Positions 21,299 through 32,110 of a stretch of 64,000 nucleotides of DNA are shown piece by piece. The DNA is from Sipunculus nudus (Eukaryota > Annelida > Sipuncula > Golfingiida > Sipunculidae), in assembly GCA_026874595.1 (NCBI GenBank), contig CM049313.1:11405508-11469507 (forward strand). Direction: 5' to 3'. How positions within the stretch are numbered: position 1 is the first letter of the stretch; each line of letters begins with the position of its first letter. A program made the position numbers and the translations under genes. The notes beneath the pieces were generated by a model. The model saw only the letters and a program-made list of their open reading frames with translations, did not search any database and had not been told where the DNA came from.

Positions 21299-22045
21299 TT
21301 GACACCAGATAGAAGTAAGAAAAAACAACTGTGCCATGTTAACATGTTGAAACCATATTATGACAGAAATAACACATCAGATGTTGTACAAAATGTTACT
21401 GCTGTTTATTGTGTAAAAACTGACCCTGACCCAGTTAAAGTAGATACTGATTGTAAGTGTGATGTAGACATTCAGCGTGGTACAGTACCATTAACAAACT
21501 CAGACGTGCTTAAAAACCTGGATGCAAAACCGTCACTACTAACCGCACAAGAACAACAAGACCTCAAGAACCTGCTGCGGAATTATGAACATTTGTTTAC
21601 TGACATTCCAACGCGAACTTACATGTTGTGCCATGACGTAGATGTTGGCGAGGCAAGCGCAGTCAAGCCACATCCATATAGACTGAATCCAGAAAAGCAA
21701 AAGTATCTACAGGATGAGATTCAATATTTGCTGGACAATGATTTTATTGAACCTAGTAACAGTAACTGGAGTTCACCATGTATTCTCATGCCAAAACCTG
21801 ATGGAAGTTACCGTATGTGCACAGATTATCGAAAACTGAACTCTGTCACCAAGACTGACACGTTCCCGATTCTGAGGATCGATGATTGTATTGATAGAGT
21901 CGGTAGCTCCAGATATGTCTCCAAGTTTGACCTGCTAAAAGGATTCTGGCAAGTTCCACTGACAGAACAAGCGAAAGAAGTGTCCGCATTTGTGAGGCCG
22001 TAAGGACTGTACCAGTATAAAGTTATGCCGTTTGGTTCCGTAACA
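21299..22045 (+). pseudogene. integrase C-terminus continuous with reverse transcriptase N-half
   Basis: An open frame of 234 codons (21299-22003) opens with the integrase tail TPDRSKKKQLCHVNMLKPYY. It runs through a linker into the RT entry region (LNPEKQKYLQDEI, then ILMPKPDGSYRMCTDYRKLN) and the palm block YVSKFDLLKGFWQVPL. A stop at 22001 replaces the usual residue after VRP; beyond it GLYQYKVMPFG is still readable up to 22034. There the sequence jumps to the LTR terminus through a shared GGT. The YxDD active site, thumb and RNase H are absent, so it cannot work. Confidence 0.85.
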
Positions 22046-22049
22046 AAAT
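22046..22049. repeat. 4-bp target-site duplication AAAT, right
   Basis: Matches 19524-19527 across the collapsed retroelement. Confidence 0.6.
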
Positions 22050-22690
22050 GCTATCCCAAAATGCCCCCAGGTGAAATCGTGGCCCTTATATAGTACGGCA
22101 TGCGATGTCAGATATTTTGATCCAGCACGATTGTCGTGCCAAAATGGATTTTATTGGTTAACTTTGTCAATTTCAGAGTGCTGATTCCAAATTATCAGGT
22201 GCAATTATTTTCAGCCACGGCTTCAGCTGACATTTTGGATTTCAAAATGGCGGCCATTTTTCTTATATTTTTGCCTTTTATCTGGACTTCGTGCACTGTA
22301 GAGTAATAAAAATGGTTGCAACACCCATGTTTAGCATAGCAGGGATTCCATTAAAACCATTACCATACTTGCTTCTAATTCGATATGGCCGCCATTGTGA
22401 ATTTAAACATGGCGGCCATTCTTTTTATACTTTGCCCTATATCTGGACTTCTGAGCACCGTAGAAAAAACATATGGTAGCGACATCCATGTTTTCCTTAC
22501 CAATGATTCCATTAAAGCCATTGCCATAATTGCTACAAATTAGACCAGATCGCCATGTTGAATTTCAGAATGGCCGCCATTTTTGCTTATATCTATTCTT
22601 TTGAGCACTGTTATGGAAAACAAATGGTACCATCATCCAGGAAAGACTATCATATATCTTAAATTCAACATGACCTCCGAACAAAATGTA
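22050..22690 (+). repeat. about 162-bp tandem repeat with ATGGCGGCCAT core
   Basis: GCGGCCATTTTT / GCGGCCATTCTT / GCCGCCATTTTT recur near 22251, 22413 and 22574, each followed by TATATCTGGACTT-like words and GAGCACCGTA-like words. The spacing (about 162 bp) and GAGCAC words resemble the adjacent 155-bp array, so it may be a subfamily. AAAATGGCGGCCAT resembles the YY1 binding consensus. Confidence 0.65.
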
Positions 22691-22819
22691 TGAAAGCGCA
22701 GATTTGGATCAATGGAATCCCTGATATCACAGGCATAGGTATTGCTACTATATTCATTGCTCTATGTTGCTCACAAGAGCCCATTTTGAAATTGAATATG
22801 GCAAAGAATAATTTAAATT

Positions 22820-24160
22820 ATTGCCTTCATTTAGGGATGTCCTAAGCAAATGTCCTTGGAAAAGTGAAATTGGGTCTCTATGACCTATTTTTGCGACTTT
22901 TAGGAAAAAGAGATGTCATATTTGCACCCTGAATTTAAGATGGACACAAATCATATCTGTTAAACCTAGAAACATTTACTTTACATTCTGGGAGGGCCTA
23001 AACTGATCTCCTTAGAAACCAGAAATTAGGTCATGGTGATCTATATTTTGTGAACTACGGGCCAAAAATATGAATTTAAGCACCGGACACTCAGACGGGG
23101 CAAACATTGTATATATCAGGTCTTGAATCTTCTAATGTAATATTCTGAGACGTCATGGGCAAATGTCCTTGGAAAAATGAAATTAGGTCACTGTGTCATA
23201 TACTTTTGAGCTATGGGCTGAAAAAATAGTTTTGAGCAACAAACAGCCAGAGGGGGCACAAAATGCGTCCATTAGGCCTAGAATCCTCTAACGTAAAAGT
23301 CTGGGAGGTACTAGGCAAGTGTCCTTCGAAACTGAAATTAGGCCACTGTAACCATATTTTGCGACCTATGAACCAAAAACATGATTTTGAGCACCCAGAC
23401 AGTCAGATGTGTCACACATTTGTCCATCAGGCCTAGAATCTTCTGACATAATATTCTGTGACAGCTGGCCATATGTCCTTGGAAACCACAAATTAGGTCG
23501 CCGTGACCTATATTCTGTGACTTATAGAAAAATAGTCATATAAACACCTACACAGTCAGACGGACACAAACTGTATCCATTAGGTCTAGAAACGTCTTAT
23601 ATAACATCCAGGTTAAGCCTTGGCAAATATCCTTGTGACTTATATTCTGCAACCTACAGGGAAAAAGGTGACATATGAGCACCCTGAATGTCAGATTGGC
23701 ACAAATCGTATGCATAAGGCCTAGAATCATCCAAGGAGCAACATCCAGGGCGGTTATTGGCAAATCTCCTTGGAAACCAGTAATTAGGTCATTGTGCACA
23801 GCCTATGTTCTATGCGCTATGAGCCAAAGAAATATGAATCTGAGCACCCAGACAGAAAGGTACAGATTGTATCTATTTGTTTAACCTTATATTGAAAAGT
23901 CTAGGTAGGTGTTTGGTAAGTCTCATTTATATTTGAAATAAGGAAACTTAATTCTTACAATACATGTCAAATACAGTCAGATAGAGCACACATTGTTTCC
24001 TTAAACCTTAAAAAATCCTCCAACACAACATCCAGGGAGATTTTGGCAAACCCCACTGGAAACCTGCACGTTACAGGAAAAAAACATGATTTGAGCACCT
24101 TCAGCGTCAGATGTGTACCAATTATATGCATCAGGCCTAGGTCCTGATCGAATCCCCTTT
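22820..24160 (-). repeat. satellite array with about 155-bp units
   Basis: The landmark CCTAGAATCTTCTAACGTAA, with variants, recurs near 22963, 23118, 23275, 23430, 23582, 23719, 23880, 24005 and 24133. Each unit includes TCCTTGGAAACC, AATTAGGTCACTGTGACC, TGAGCACCCAGACAGTCAGA and GGCACAAATTGTAT. Reverse-complemented, GACCTAATTTCTGGTTTCCA followed by AGATTCTAGG and ACAATTTGTGCCCT lines up with the first half of the 337-bp unit. The small open frames are repeat translations. Confidence 0.85.
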
Positions 24161-24195
24161 GAAATTAAAAATTCGCAGTAGCGGTGTCCACTGTG

Positions 24196-24282
24196 GTCGC
24201 ACAGCATATTGAAACTTGTGTTCCCATGGCGGAGGCCTGTGTCTATTTGGATACAGATATCTATTTATCTATATATTTTTAT
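24196..24282 (+). repeat. dispersed repeat, copy 1 of two
   Basis: TTGAAACTTGTGTTCCCATG, GCGGAGGCCTGTGTC and ATTTGGATACAGATATCTA match 51465-51525 with scattered differences. It borders the 155-bp array here, so it may be the outer part of a larger repeat. Confidence 0.5.
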
Positions 24283-24719
24283 AAATACAACGTATCACCT
24301 TTTATCTTCCTGTACTTGAAGCGTATTTGAGGTTTGAATTGTGTGCTACATAAAAAGTAAAGGTTAAGATTTATAGTCGGATATTATCAGCGACGTCATT
24401 CTCACTTGAATTTACACTTTGCCGTCCGTGTGTTTTCCTCATCATGCTGTTAACTCCTCCCAGTTTCCTTAGCAACATACTCCCCATGCAGCGTCTATCA
24501 ATAGTTATAGTATGGCCAAAGTATTTGGTTTTCATTGCCGTTGTTTGGTTATTTGATAACTTTGTCTGTTAATAGTTATATCAAGGAAATATGAAAATAT
24601 GATGATTTAGTTATTTAGGGTTCTGTTACACGTCAAATTGCCAGTTATATAAGACATTGAAAATAAGATAATAATTTTAATAATTGTCATTTACAGAAGT
24701 ACACTAAAAAAACAGATTC
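24283..24719. other. no recognisable feature
   Basis: AT-rich; nothing recognised. Confidence 0.5.
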
Positions 24720-25590
24720 GTAAAATATGTAACCATTTCAATTGGTTAAACCCATTTTGGTTGTATTAACAAAGATATTGTTTATCTTAACCAACGCGTT
24801 GTTTAGGTACTATCCAACAACCAGTTAGTTGTTCTGACCAATTTTTATTGGTTAACAGAATAAAAAAATCTTTGTGAAGGTTTAACCAATATATTGGTCA
24901 ATCAATAACCAAAATATTGGTTATCATAGCACACATATGACCAATTTGGTTGGTTGAGATGATATTGGTAGATTTAACCAACACATTTGTGATTTCAACC
25001 AACTTGTTGAGCTACAAATCAGTTACAAGTGATGCAAGTTGTAATGGCTGAGGGGAAAAACGTCTGACATGTATGCGAGCGGTCACAGATTCGATTCTGA
25101 GATCGGGCGGAATTTGTGTTTCTCCCTTGAAACCCACACGGAAGCAACCCGAAAATGAAGAATGACTTCTAAGAAGACTTCCGATCAGTCTAGAGAATAA
25201 AACAGCTGAAAAGTAGACTGAAGGTAGCAATGCACATATAAATGTGTCCACTAGTCTGACCAACAGGAATTGGTTCATGTGACCAATTTATTATCTGATT
25301 TAACCAATGTCTGGTTGACATCAACCAAAGTACATTGGCTAAGAAAAATCAAATTATTTTGGTCAACCTGACCAATTTCGTTGGTTTAAATGCCCAGTTG
25401 TGTCAGGTGCTCTGAACAATTTATTGATTGATTTGACCAATAACTGTCATTTGATTTCAGCCATAATAAATTGATCGTTTTAAAAAATAAATTGTTTGGA
25501 CATATTTTGACTGAATAAATTGTTGAATTCAACCAATTTTTTGGCTGAATCAACCAATCTATTTTTGATTTATATAACATTATGATCAAC
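24720..25590. repeat. degenerate array of AACCAAT/ATTGGTT dyads
   Basis: Both orientations of the CCAAT word recur every 15-40 bp: TTAACCAATATATTGGT, TAACCAAAATATTGGTTA, ACCAATTTGGTTGG, ACCAATTTTTATTGGTTA and CAACCAATTTTTTGGCTGAA. Many form short palindromes. The left part (24720-25015) and right part (25258-25590) are separated by a SINE-like insertion. Unit length is irregular, so I call it cryptic satellite rather than a clean tandem repeat. Confidence 0.7.
25020..25257 (+). mobile_element. SINE-like insertion in the CCAAT-dyad array
   Basis: This segment lacks CCAAT dyads. It carries a tRNA-like AATGGCTGAGGGGAAAAACG (box A-like) and CAGATTCGATTCTG (box B-like). A related box B, TTCAGATTCGATTCACG, occurs at 32068. 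Borders are set by where the dyads stop and start; no clear duplication was found. Confidence 0.4.
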
Positions 25591-26925
25591 GCATTTAAAT
25601 TTTTAAATCTGATGTATTGCCATAAGTTGATATATCATTATAACATCCATCAGGATGATAACTCGGTAATACATAAATGAATTAAAAAGTCCCACACGAT
25701 TACTCAATAAACAAATATTCCATAAGTAATGTCAGCGAGACGCGCCTATTGTTAGAGGCAAGGAAAAAGGGTTCAATCAATTTGCTGGGTAAACACCGTC
25801 GTTTAAGTGATTTAACGGTGGCCCTAAAACATAGTGAAACGAACAAAGAATAATGCCCTATTTGTTAATGCCACCACGCCATCCGTCAATGATCCACTTC
25901 CGTTGATTATTCACGTTTCCCCTTGGGATCGCTGTTTTGATTACGTAAAGTCCACCTGTGTTTTGCACCAGACTATAGTTATCCATCAAGTTGAAGTGAC
26001 AATGACTGGAAACTGATGACAAATATAGTTTTTGTCTGAACAGTCACTTTCAACACCAGCTTGTGTTAAGTATCCTCCAAGGACTTAGCTTAAAACTTCT
26101 ATGATAGATATGTTGTCAGAAGACGTCAGTGTACATGTAAATTAAAAGCAACATGTTTTAACGCTTGTGATTGATTTTGTTAACTTGTTTTGAAAACAAG
26201 ACTGGGTGAAAACGAGTTTGCTTTTACTGGTCTTATTTTTAACATAGCTGCTATTGAGAGAAAAGTAAATGTCCACTTTGTCAATTGTGTCGAAAAAGTA
26301 TGGCAGAGTATCCAATGTATTATTAGGTCTATGACCAAAAAAATTTTCACTGACTCTTTGACTTAGAGGATGAAGGTCAAGGTTGTCGAACTCATCTTAA
26401 ATCTTGGTTGACACAATCTGTGTTTGCAATCACGATAAATTGTTGAGAGTCTGAAAGGTTACAGCATTACAAAAAAAATCTCTTCTTCGAAATATTGCTT
26501 GAAACAATTGATCAAATATGAAAAACAAAATAATGCGAGGCTTCAAAATATACATAAAAAGAAACTGTTGTAGGGTGTTATTTTGCTTATCGGCCTACAA
26601 GATGGTCAAGGTCAGTGTGTTTTTTTTAAAAATCTCTGAGAGTTTGGCACTCAACAATTCTAATATCAAATCTCATGAACAAAATGTTGAGTGGTTCAAA
26701 CGTTATTGCTTTCACAAGAAATGCCACATACGACACACTGCGGACAACGTCGACGATTAATCAAACACTGTATGTCTCATGCATTTATGAAAACATTCAA
26801 AAACAAAACAGAGAGATGGTGAAATAAATGAAATAGAAGCATATCCGGCTCAGACAAACCAACGGCAATCGAAGGAATGACCTATACACCTGTTGAACAT
26901 TCGTAAGATCGTCATAGGTAGAAGC
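25591..26925. other. no recognisable feature
   Basis: Short open frames of 60-80 codons (25834-26016, 26518-26760) without recognisable motif or splice context. Confidence 0.45.
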
Positions 26926-27204
26926 CGCGGTAATCGTTTGGCTGTCGTAGGAAAGGCCTACGCTTCGTAGGGCCTCAGATATATTAAAACTCGTACGGAA
27001 GTCGTAGGTTTATCGTAACACAGTAAAAATGCATCGTACAACAGACCTACGAGACCTACAACGCTGAAAAAAAATTGAACATGTTTAAAATTCTACCACA
27101 AGGGTCTACGATGGCTTTTTCCGTCGCAGTACACCTGAATTTCGTACGACACACCCGCGACTATCCGAGGAATATCCCCAACTTTCCGTCGTAGACCTGT
27201 CAAA
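26926..27204. repeat. cryptic CGTAG/CCTACG-rich patch
   Basis: Words CGTAGG, CCTACG, CGTACG and TCGTA recur in both orientations (GTCGTAGGAAAGGCCTACG, CTTCGTAGGGCC, GACCTACGAGACCTAC). CpG is far denser than in the surrounding DNA. There is no fixed period. A second patch built on CGTAC lies at 37900-38130. Confidence 0.5.
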
Positions 27205-29159
27205 TATGTGTTGTGCGATGTACATATGTGACTTAGGCTCAAATACTATCCTAAAAATAGGTTTCAAACGGGTCGTTTTTTTTCTGTGATTTGATATGCA
27301 ATGTGTTCTTATGATTTGTTACTCGTAGCACATCATAGCGCAGGGCGACCCCTTCTCATGGGATTGTCTGCTTCTTGCTTGTATTGGGCAGGAAAACTTA
27401 CAAATGTGTATAGAAATATTTTCTTTGTCTACGCCACACATGCAGCGATTTCCTACTGTTGTCTGCAATTTTCAACTGTTTCCCAAATATCCGAGAAGCT
27501 ACCATTATACGGTGACAGTTTATGACAATATTTACAATTGTAGTTTCTACTTTTTTACCCACCCCGAATGTTATAATTGATGATGGTCGCAATAGACTTT
27601 GTCATAGCAGTCCTCTGTAGCCTTAAACACTAATATGCACTAGTTTTCGTTCTTATTCTATTGGGTATGATCCAATGTGTGACCTAAGGGGGTTCTTTTA
27701 CTCATTTCTCCATAAAACCATAGTTATATCAAATGCTATCGCAGGGCAATATGTCGGCAACCACGCTCGTGTATCAAGGCAGTTTTCTACTATCATCAAG
27801 ACCTTGGCCCCTCCACCGCCGTGTTCTAAAACACGTACTTGAAGTGGAAAATAGGGGTTGAAGTATATTTTTGTCTTATTTATCGCGTATTATTTTGTTA
27901 AATTATTTTTAGACATGTTATCCCTATTGTTTGTGCAAATATCCACCTGTCACGGACGTGTTCTTGGGGAATCTATTGATATTAAAATAGTTTAGTCTTC
28001 ATTATATTGAAACACCATCTGTCGTACTTGGAATGAAACTGTACTGGTCATCAAGTGCAAAATAATGAACGGTAGGAAATGCTGGTATTCTACAATATAT
28101 GAAGAAACAATATTCTGCAATGTCACTGAAAACCATATATCAAATAGCACGCTATAAGCTCTGGTAAATACAACCTTGGGTTACATTTAAATAAATTCTC
28201 AAAGTTGAGATAAATAGGGTTGCAAAAGAAAAGAGGAAAAGAAATATGCATATCTCAAAACCAGATCTTAAAGTTTGCTATGTTAAATCATATACATATA
28301 TGACCACCCTATCCGTTGTGACCTCCAGCAGAAAATAAATTACAAAGGGGACCCTTTCATCTGTCACTAGACTATCCAGGCATTCATAACGATTACGTTT
28401 TTGGTCAGGTCGGAGAGCTTGGCAATGAAATACTATTGAAAGAGGTCAGAGTCAGTATCATCGAGAGACAATCAATATTAAGAAACAATTTATTCTCCAT
28501 TTCACGTTATGTCAAAATACCGCATGCGATAAATCCCATCGTTTTATAGAAACATAATTCTATTCATAAAATATCTTTTGTTCGTATGTGCCGTCGTTAT
28601 AAAACACTTTTCATATTATTGAAATCCTGTCCTGTTATAAAAAAAGTAGGAGTGATAAGATACCATTAGGTATTTATGCGATTTATGTCAAGATTGTTAT
28701 TGCTTATTGAACATTTCAAATGAATATTTGCTTCTTCGAATTTTGAACTCTTTTCTTTTCGTTTTAATTTCGCAATTTAAATTGTTGGGCTCAAAGATGA
28801 ATGTGAAATCAGATACAGTAGACTCTTTAGCTGACACTAAAACCGCATGGCTATATGATACTGATAATAACGTATATACGTAAAAATAAGAAGAAGAGAA
28901 AATAATACACTTAAAGTAGGTCCTATATTATATATATATTATATTTATCTATTCACACAAGGTGTAATATACCCATATCTTAATTACATCACAACCTAGC
29001 CTTTTTTATTCAGTGGGCTGCTGGCTGGTAAGCCCGTACTTCACGCTGGTCGGGGACCCTCTATTTTCAGAGGGCCGAAACCTGAACCATATATTGTAAA
29101 TAACACCTAATTGTCCAACGCATTCTCATATCTTCCCCAATCTTCAGCTCTTTTTTTGT
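27205..29159. other. unrecognised non-coding stretch
   Basis: No array, element end or coding signature recognised; a 74-codon frame at 27301-27525 has no motif. AT-rich throughout. Confidence 0.45.
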
Positions 29160-29494
29160 TTAGTGGAATTTTTCAGGATTTCTTTTGTAAATTTTTATTA
29201 TAAACACTTCTTTACTTTTATCTTTTACCTTTCTCGCTTTTTTATCTCTCATTTCTTAGTGTATCTCTCTTACCCTCTCTGTCTCGTTTTCTTTGATCCT
29301 CAATTCTCATTCTACTTATCTGGCTATGAAGTTCCTGTCTTGCTTTCTCTATTTCTCTCTCGCTCTCTTACTCTCTTTCTCAGTCTACCTGTCTCTGTCT
29401 ATATCTGTATGCCTCTCTGTGCCTCCTTATCTATTGCTCCCTCTCTTTCTCTCTGTTTTCGTTGCACCCCTACCTCTCTATGTCCCTCCCTTTT

Positions 29495-29529
<35 letters not shown>

Positions 29530-29826
29530 TTTCCTCTCTCTCTCCTCTCCTTTCTCGCTATCTCCTCTCCTCACTTATCCCCTCTTAGTCTACCTCTCTC
29601 CGTCTGTCTCTACCTGTGTGCCTCACTCTGCCTCCTAAACTTTTCTCTTCCGAATCTTTCTTTTGTTTTCTCTTTCTCTCTCTGCGCTTTTCAGTCTTTT
29701 TTTCTACCCCCCCCCCTCTCTGTGTCTCCCCTGTCTCTCTTCCTTTCCTTTTTATCTCTCTCTTTCCGTCTTCTTTGTATCTCTTCTTTGTTCATTTCTT
29801 TTTTTCTCTCGCTCTCTCTCTTTCTT

Positions 29827-29894
<68 letters not shown>

Positions 29895-29900
29895 GATATC
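29160..29900 (+). repeat. long pyrimidine tract with (CT)n core
   Basis: About 740 bp are overwhelmingly C and T on the plus strand, with the purest (CT)n at about 29495-29526 and 29837-29894. All three plus frames and one minus frame are open for 70-207 codons, but their products are Ser/Leu/Phe runs or Arg/Glu runs dictated by composition. Such tracts can form triplex DNA. Confidence 0.9.
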
Positions 29901-30590
29901 CATATCCATGATTTAAGTAGTGTAGTTAAAAACAACTTGCCAATGTTGTAGAAGGGGTTGTTAAAATCTACTTATTTAAAATATTTATTCATATACCAGG
30001 TATCTTTAATTTATTCTCCGTCCAAACAATAAACATAAGCTACTACCGGGCGCACACCTAATGCTTTCCACACCACACACTTTAACTATTTCGAGCTTGA
30101 AGCTTTTTTCACCCTCTCTATTTCTTCTTACATATTTCTTCTCTTTGTTTTCACCTCTGGTCGAGCAAACATAATGAAAATACATGTCACCAAAGAACTG
30201 TGACTTAGTTATTTTGTTACATATTCTAGTACGGATGAAAACCAGATTTTTTTTTATTATTTATTGTGCATTTATATCGAGTATCATGTTAAGATAATAG
30301 CGTGAGTTAGATTGTTTAAGGACACACGTGTCTTGTTTGATATTAATTTCAGGGCAGTTTAGTTGTTAGGGAGCACAAGTGTCTCCACTGATGTTAATTT
30401 CCGTACCGTTTAATTTAGACGGAGCCGCCTCTGTTTTGGCGACCACTAGTTTTTGTTGTAGATTTCAAAGGAAGTGCACCTGTGTAAGTCAGATTTTCTC
30501 ACACACTGTTACTAGAGGCGTTTCCTTATTAGAACTCGCGCAGGGATTGACCTTCGGTGTAATTTGGAGAGATGATAAGCGGGAGGACAA
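29901..30590. other. unrecognised stretch upstream of a possible promoter
   Basis: A loosely repeated pair of words, GACACACGTGTCTTGTTTGA and GAGCACAAGTGTCTCCACTG, each followed by TAATTTC, occurs at 30322 and 30371. Nothing else is recognised. Confidence 0.35.
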
Positions 30591-30598
30591 TCGGGAGT

Positions 30599-31213
30599 TG
30601 TGACGTCAGCAAACATTTATAAAGAGTGGAGTAGGACTTTTTCGATAAGGGCCCGTTTCAGCGTACCGGAATGGTGTAGACTGACAATACCTTCAGCAGT
30701 CTTGGGGCCGCTCTGCATATGTTTTACAGTAAAGACAGCTGAGATGTGATGTCTACTAGCGTCGGTGTCTGAGGAAGCAACAAGTGATTTCTCTATGAAG
30801 GACTTCAGAGCAATTAACGCCTTTTGGCGGCGGACTGGTAATCTGGCGGATTAATACTTGTTGTGTGCGCTTCCAGGAACAGACTGGGAACTTTATATAT
30901 AAAGTGCATGGAAGCTAATTCAGTGACCAGGTCTGGATAATTCCAGAAGATTTCAGCTGTGAAAACTTTTGTGATTCATCGTCTGTGCGCGGTACGTGGA
31001 CTGTGAAACATGTGTACATAGCGAGAGAGTTAACATGATAGGTACTCCGTGAATTATGGACAGTGTTACACCTCGGTGTTACGTGTGTGCGCAATAGCCA
31101 GCTGGTTAGGAACCGAGTGATCAGGAACTTTTTGCCTGTCATTATTGGACTCTGTGTATATGTTATTATATTCATTATTGGCGTAAAGGGCGCGCCTCTC
31201 CAGAAAATGTAAG
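30599..31213 (+). promoter_or_regulatory. possible TATA promoter and non-coding first exon (or LTR)
   Basis: TGACGTCA (a CRE-type site) at about 30601 is followed by ATTTATAAAG, a TATA-like box, at about 30616. About 560 bp of GC-richer sequence without a long open frame then ends at AAAATGTAAGTAC, which contains a consensus splice donor GTAAGT at about 31209. A second TATA-like box, CTTTATATATAAAG, lies at about 30890. The layout fits a promoter plus 5' UTR exon, but a retroelement LTR would look similar; I found no LTR termini or primer-binding site. No downstream exon was recognised. Confidence 0.3.
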
Positions 31214-32035
31214 TACTTTTTTAAATATATATTATTGTTTTGTTAACATAGATTTTATTCCTTTTTTCGGAGTGTACGTATGTATGTGTTCAGCCAGTTT
31301 GTTAGATTCTTAAAAGAACCTTTACGTTCCCACCGTTACCCGGGTAACTATACACACCTCGAACGGGTTTATTTTCACATGACTAGGAAACCTAGCTTAT
31401 GAACAAACTGTCTGAAAATTGTTTTAATGGACATTAACTGGATAGAATAAGTCGGTGTGGTGGGATGGTTTTGCCGGTAAACTTTTGTATTCGGTGTAAA
31501 TGCATCAATAGAATGAGATGATACACCTGTTATTTCAAAAGATTATAGGTACCTTTAAAACCCGGGATCATGAATTCCCCACTTCTGCTGTTATCACACA
31601 CGTCAGACACTTTGTACGGAGTATCCAGGGCAAAGGGCTGGTTAAAATGTCAACAATTTCGCTATCTTGATGTATTCAACAATAAAGAAAACGTTGACAT
31701 GTTCATAATTTTGTCTGAGCTCCTTGCATCCTTTACAAATTTTTGTAATATGGTCTGTGGTAAATATGTTATGCACAATTCACACACACTGTTAGACACG
31801 TGTCTACTTTATCTCAATACTGTATGTTTTGAGAGTACTTATACTAGCATTCAAGCGCTATTTGTACAATCCATATGTTTAAGCCAACATTAGATGTGGT
31901 CTCCCGGCCTACGAAGATTTCTCTTTGTCGTTTAATTAATTTAGTACAAAAGGCCAAAGGGGCTTTGAGATATTATTACATAATCACATTAGGGTTCAAT
32001 CTACAACAGATTTTGTAATAATTGGAAAACTGGCT
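31214..32035. other. no recognisable feature
   Basis: Includes a 107-codon plus frame (31570-31893) with no motif that I recognise and no splice support. Confidence 0.4.
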
Positions 32036-32110
32036 TTACCCTAGCCAGGGGGATGACTTTCAGATTCGATTCACGCCCCTGACATTGGCCGGGATGAGGC
32101 TTTATACGTT
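32036..32110 (+). mobile_element. possible tRNA-like SINE fragment
   Basis: TTACCCTAGCCAGGGGGATG and TTTCAGATTCGATTCACGCC resemble degenerate box A and box B of a tRNA-derived element, similar to the 25020-25257 copy. It is short and borders are unknown. Confidence 0.3.

Larger units (their letters stand above)
19528..22045 (+). mobile_element. collapsed Ty3/gypsy LTR retrotransposon (LTR-IN-RT-LTR end), Gmr1-like order
   Basis: A 5' LTR starting TGTTACAGGTGCTC is followed by part of integrase, then by reverse transcriptase, and ends GGTTCCGTAACA, the LTR 3' terminus, fused directly to the RT MPFG codons. Gag, protease, the first part of integrase, the YxDD half of RT, RNase H and nearly all of the 3' LTR are deleted. 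Integrase running into RT in the same reading frame shows pol order IN-RT, the copia-like order known in the Gmr1-like group of Ty3/gypsy elements. Flanks AAAT/AAAT indicate one insertion that later suffered internal deletions. It is non-functional. Confidence 0.8.

Noticed and set aside
29163-29951. Serine/leucine-rich 77-207 codon frames and an Arg/Glu minus frame
   Set aside because: They are translations of a (CT)n-rich tract in several frames at once.
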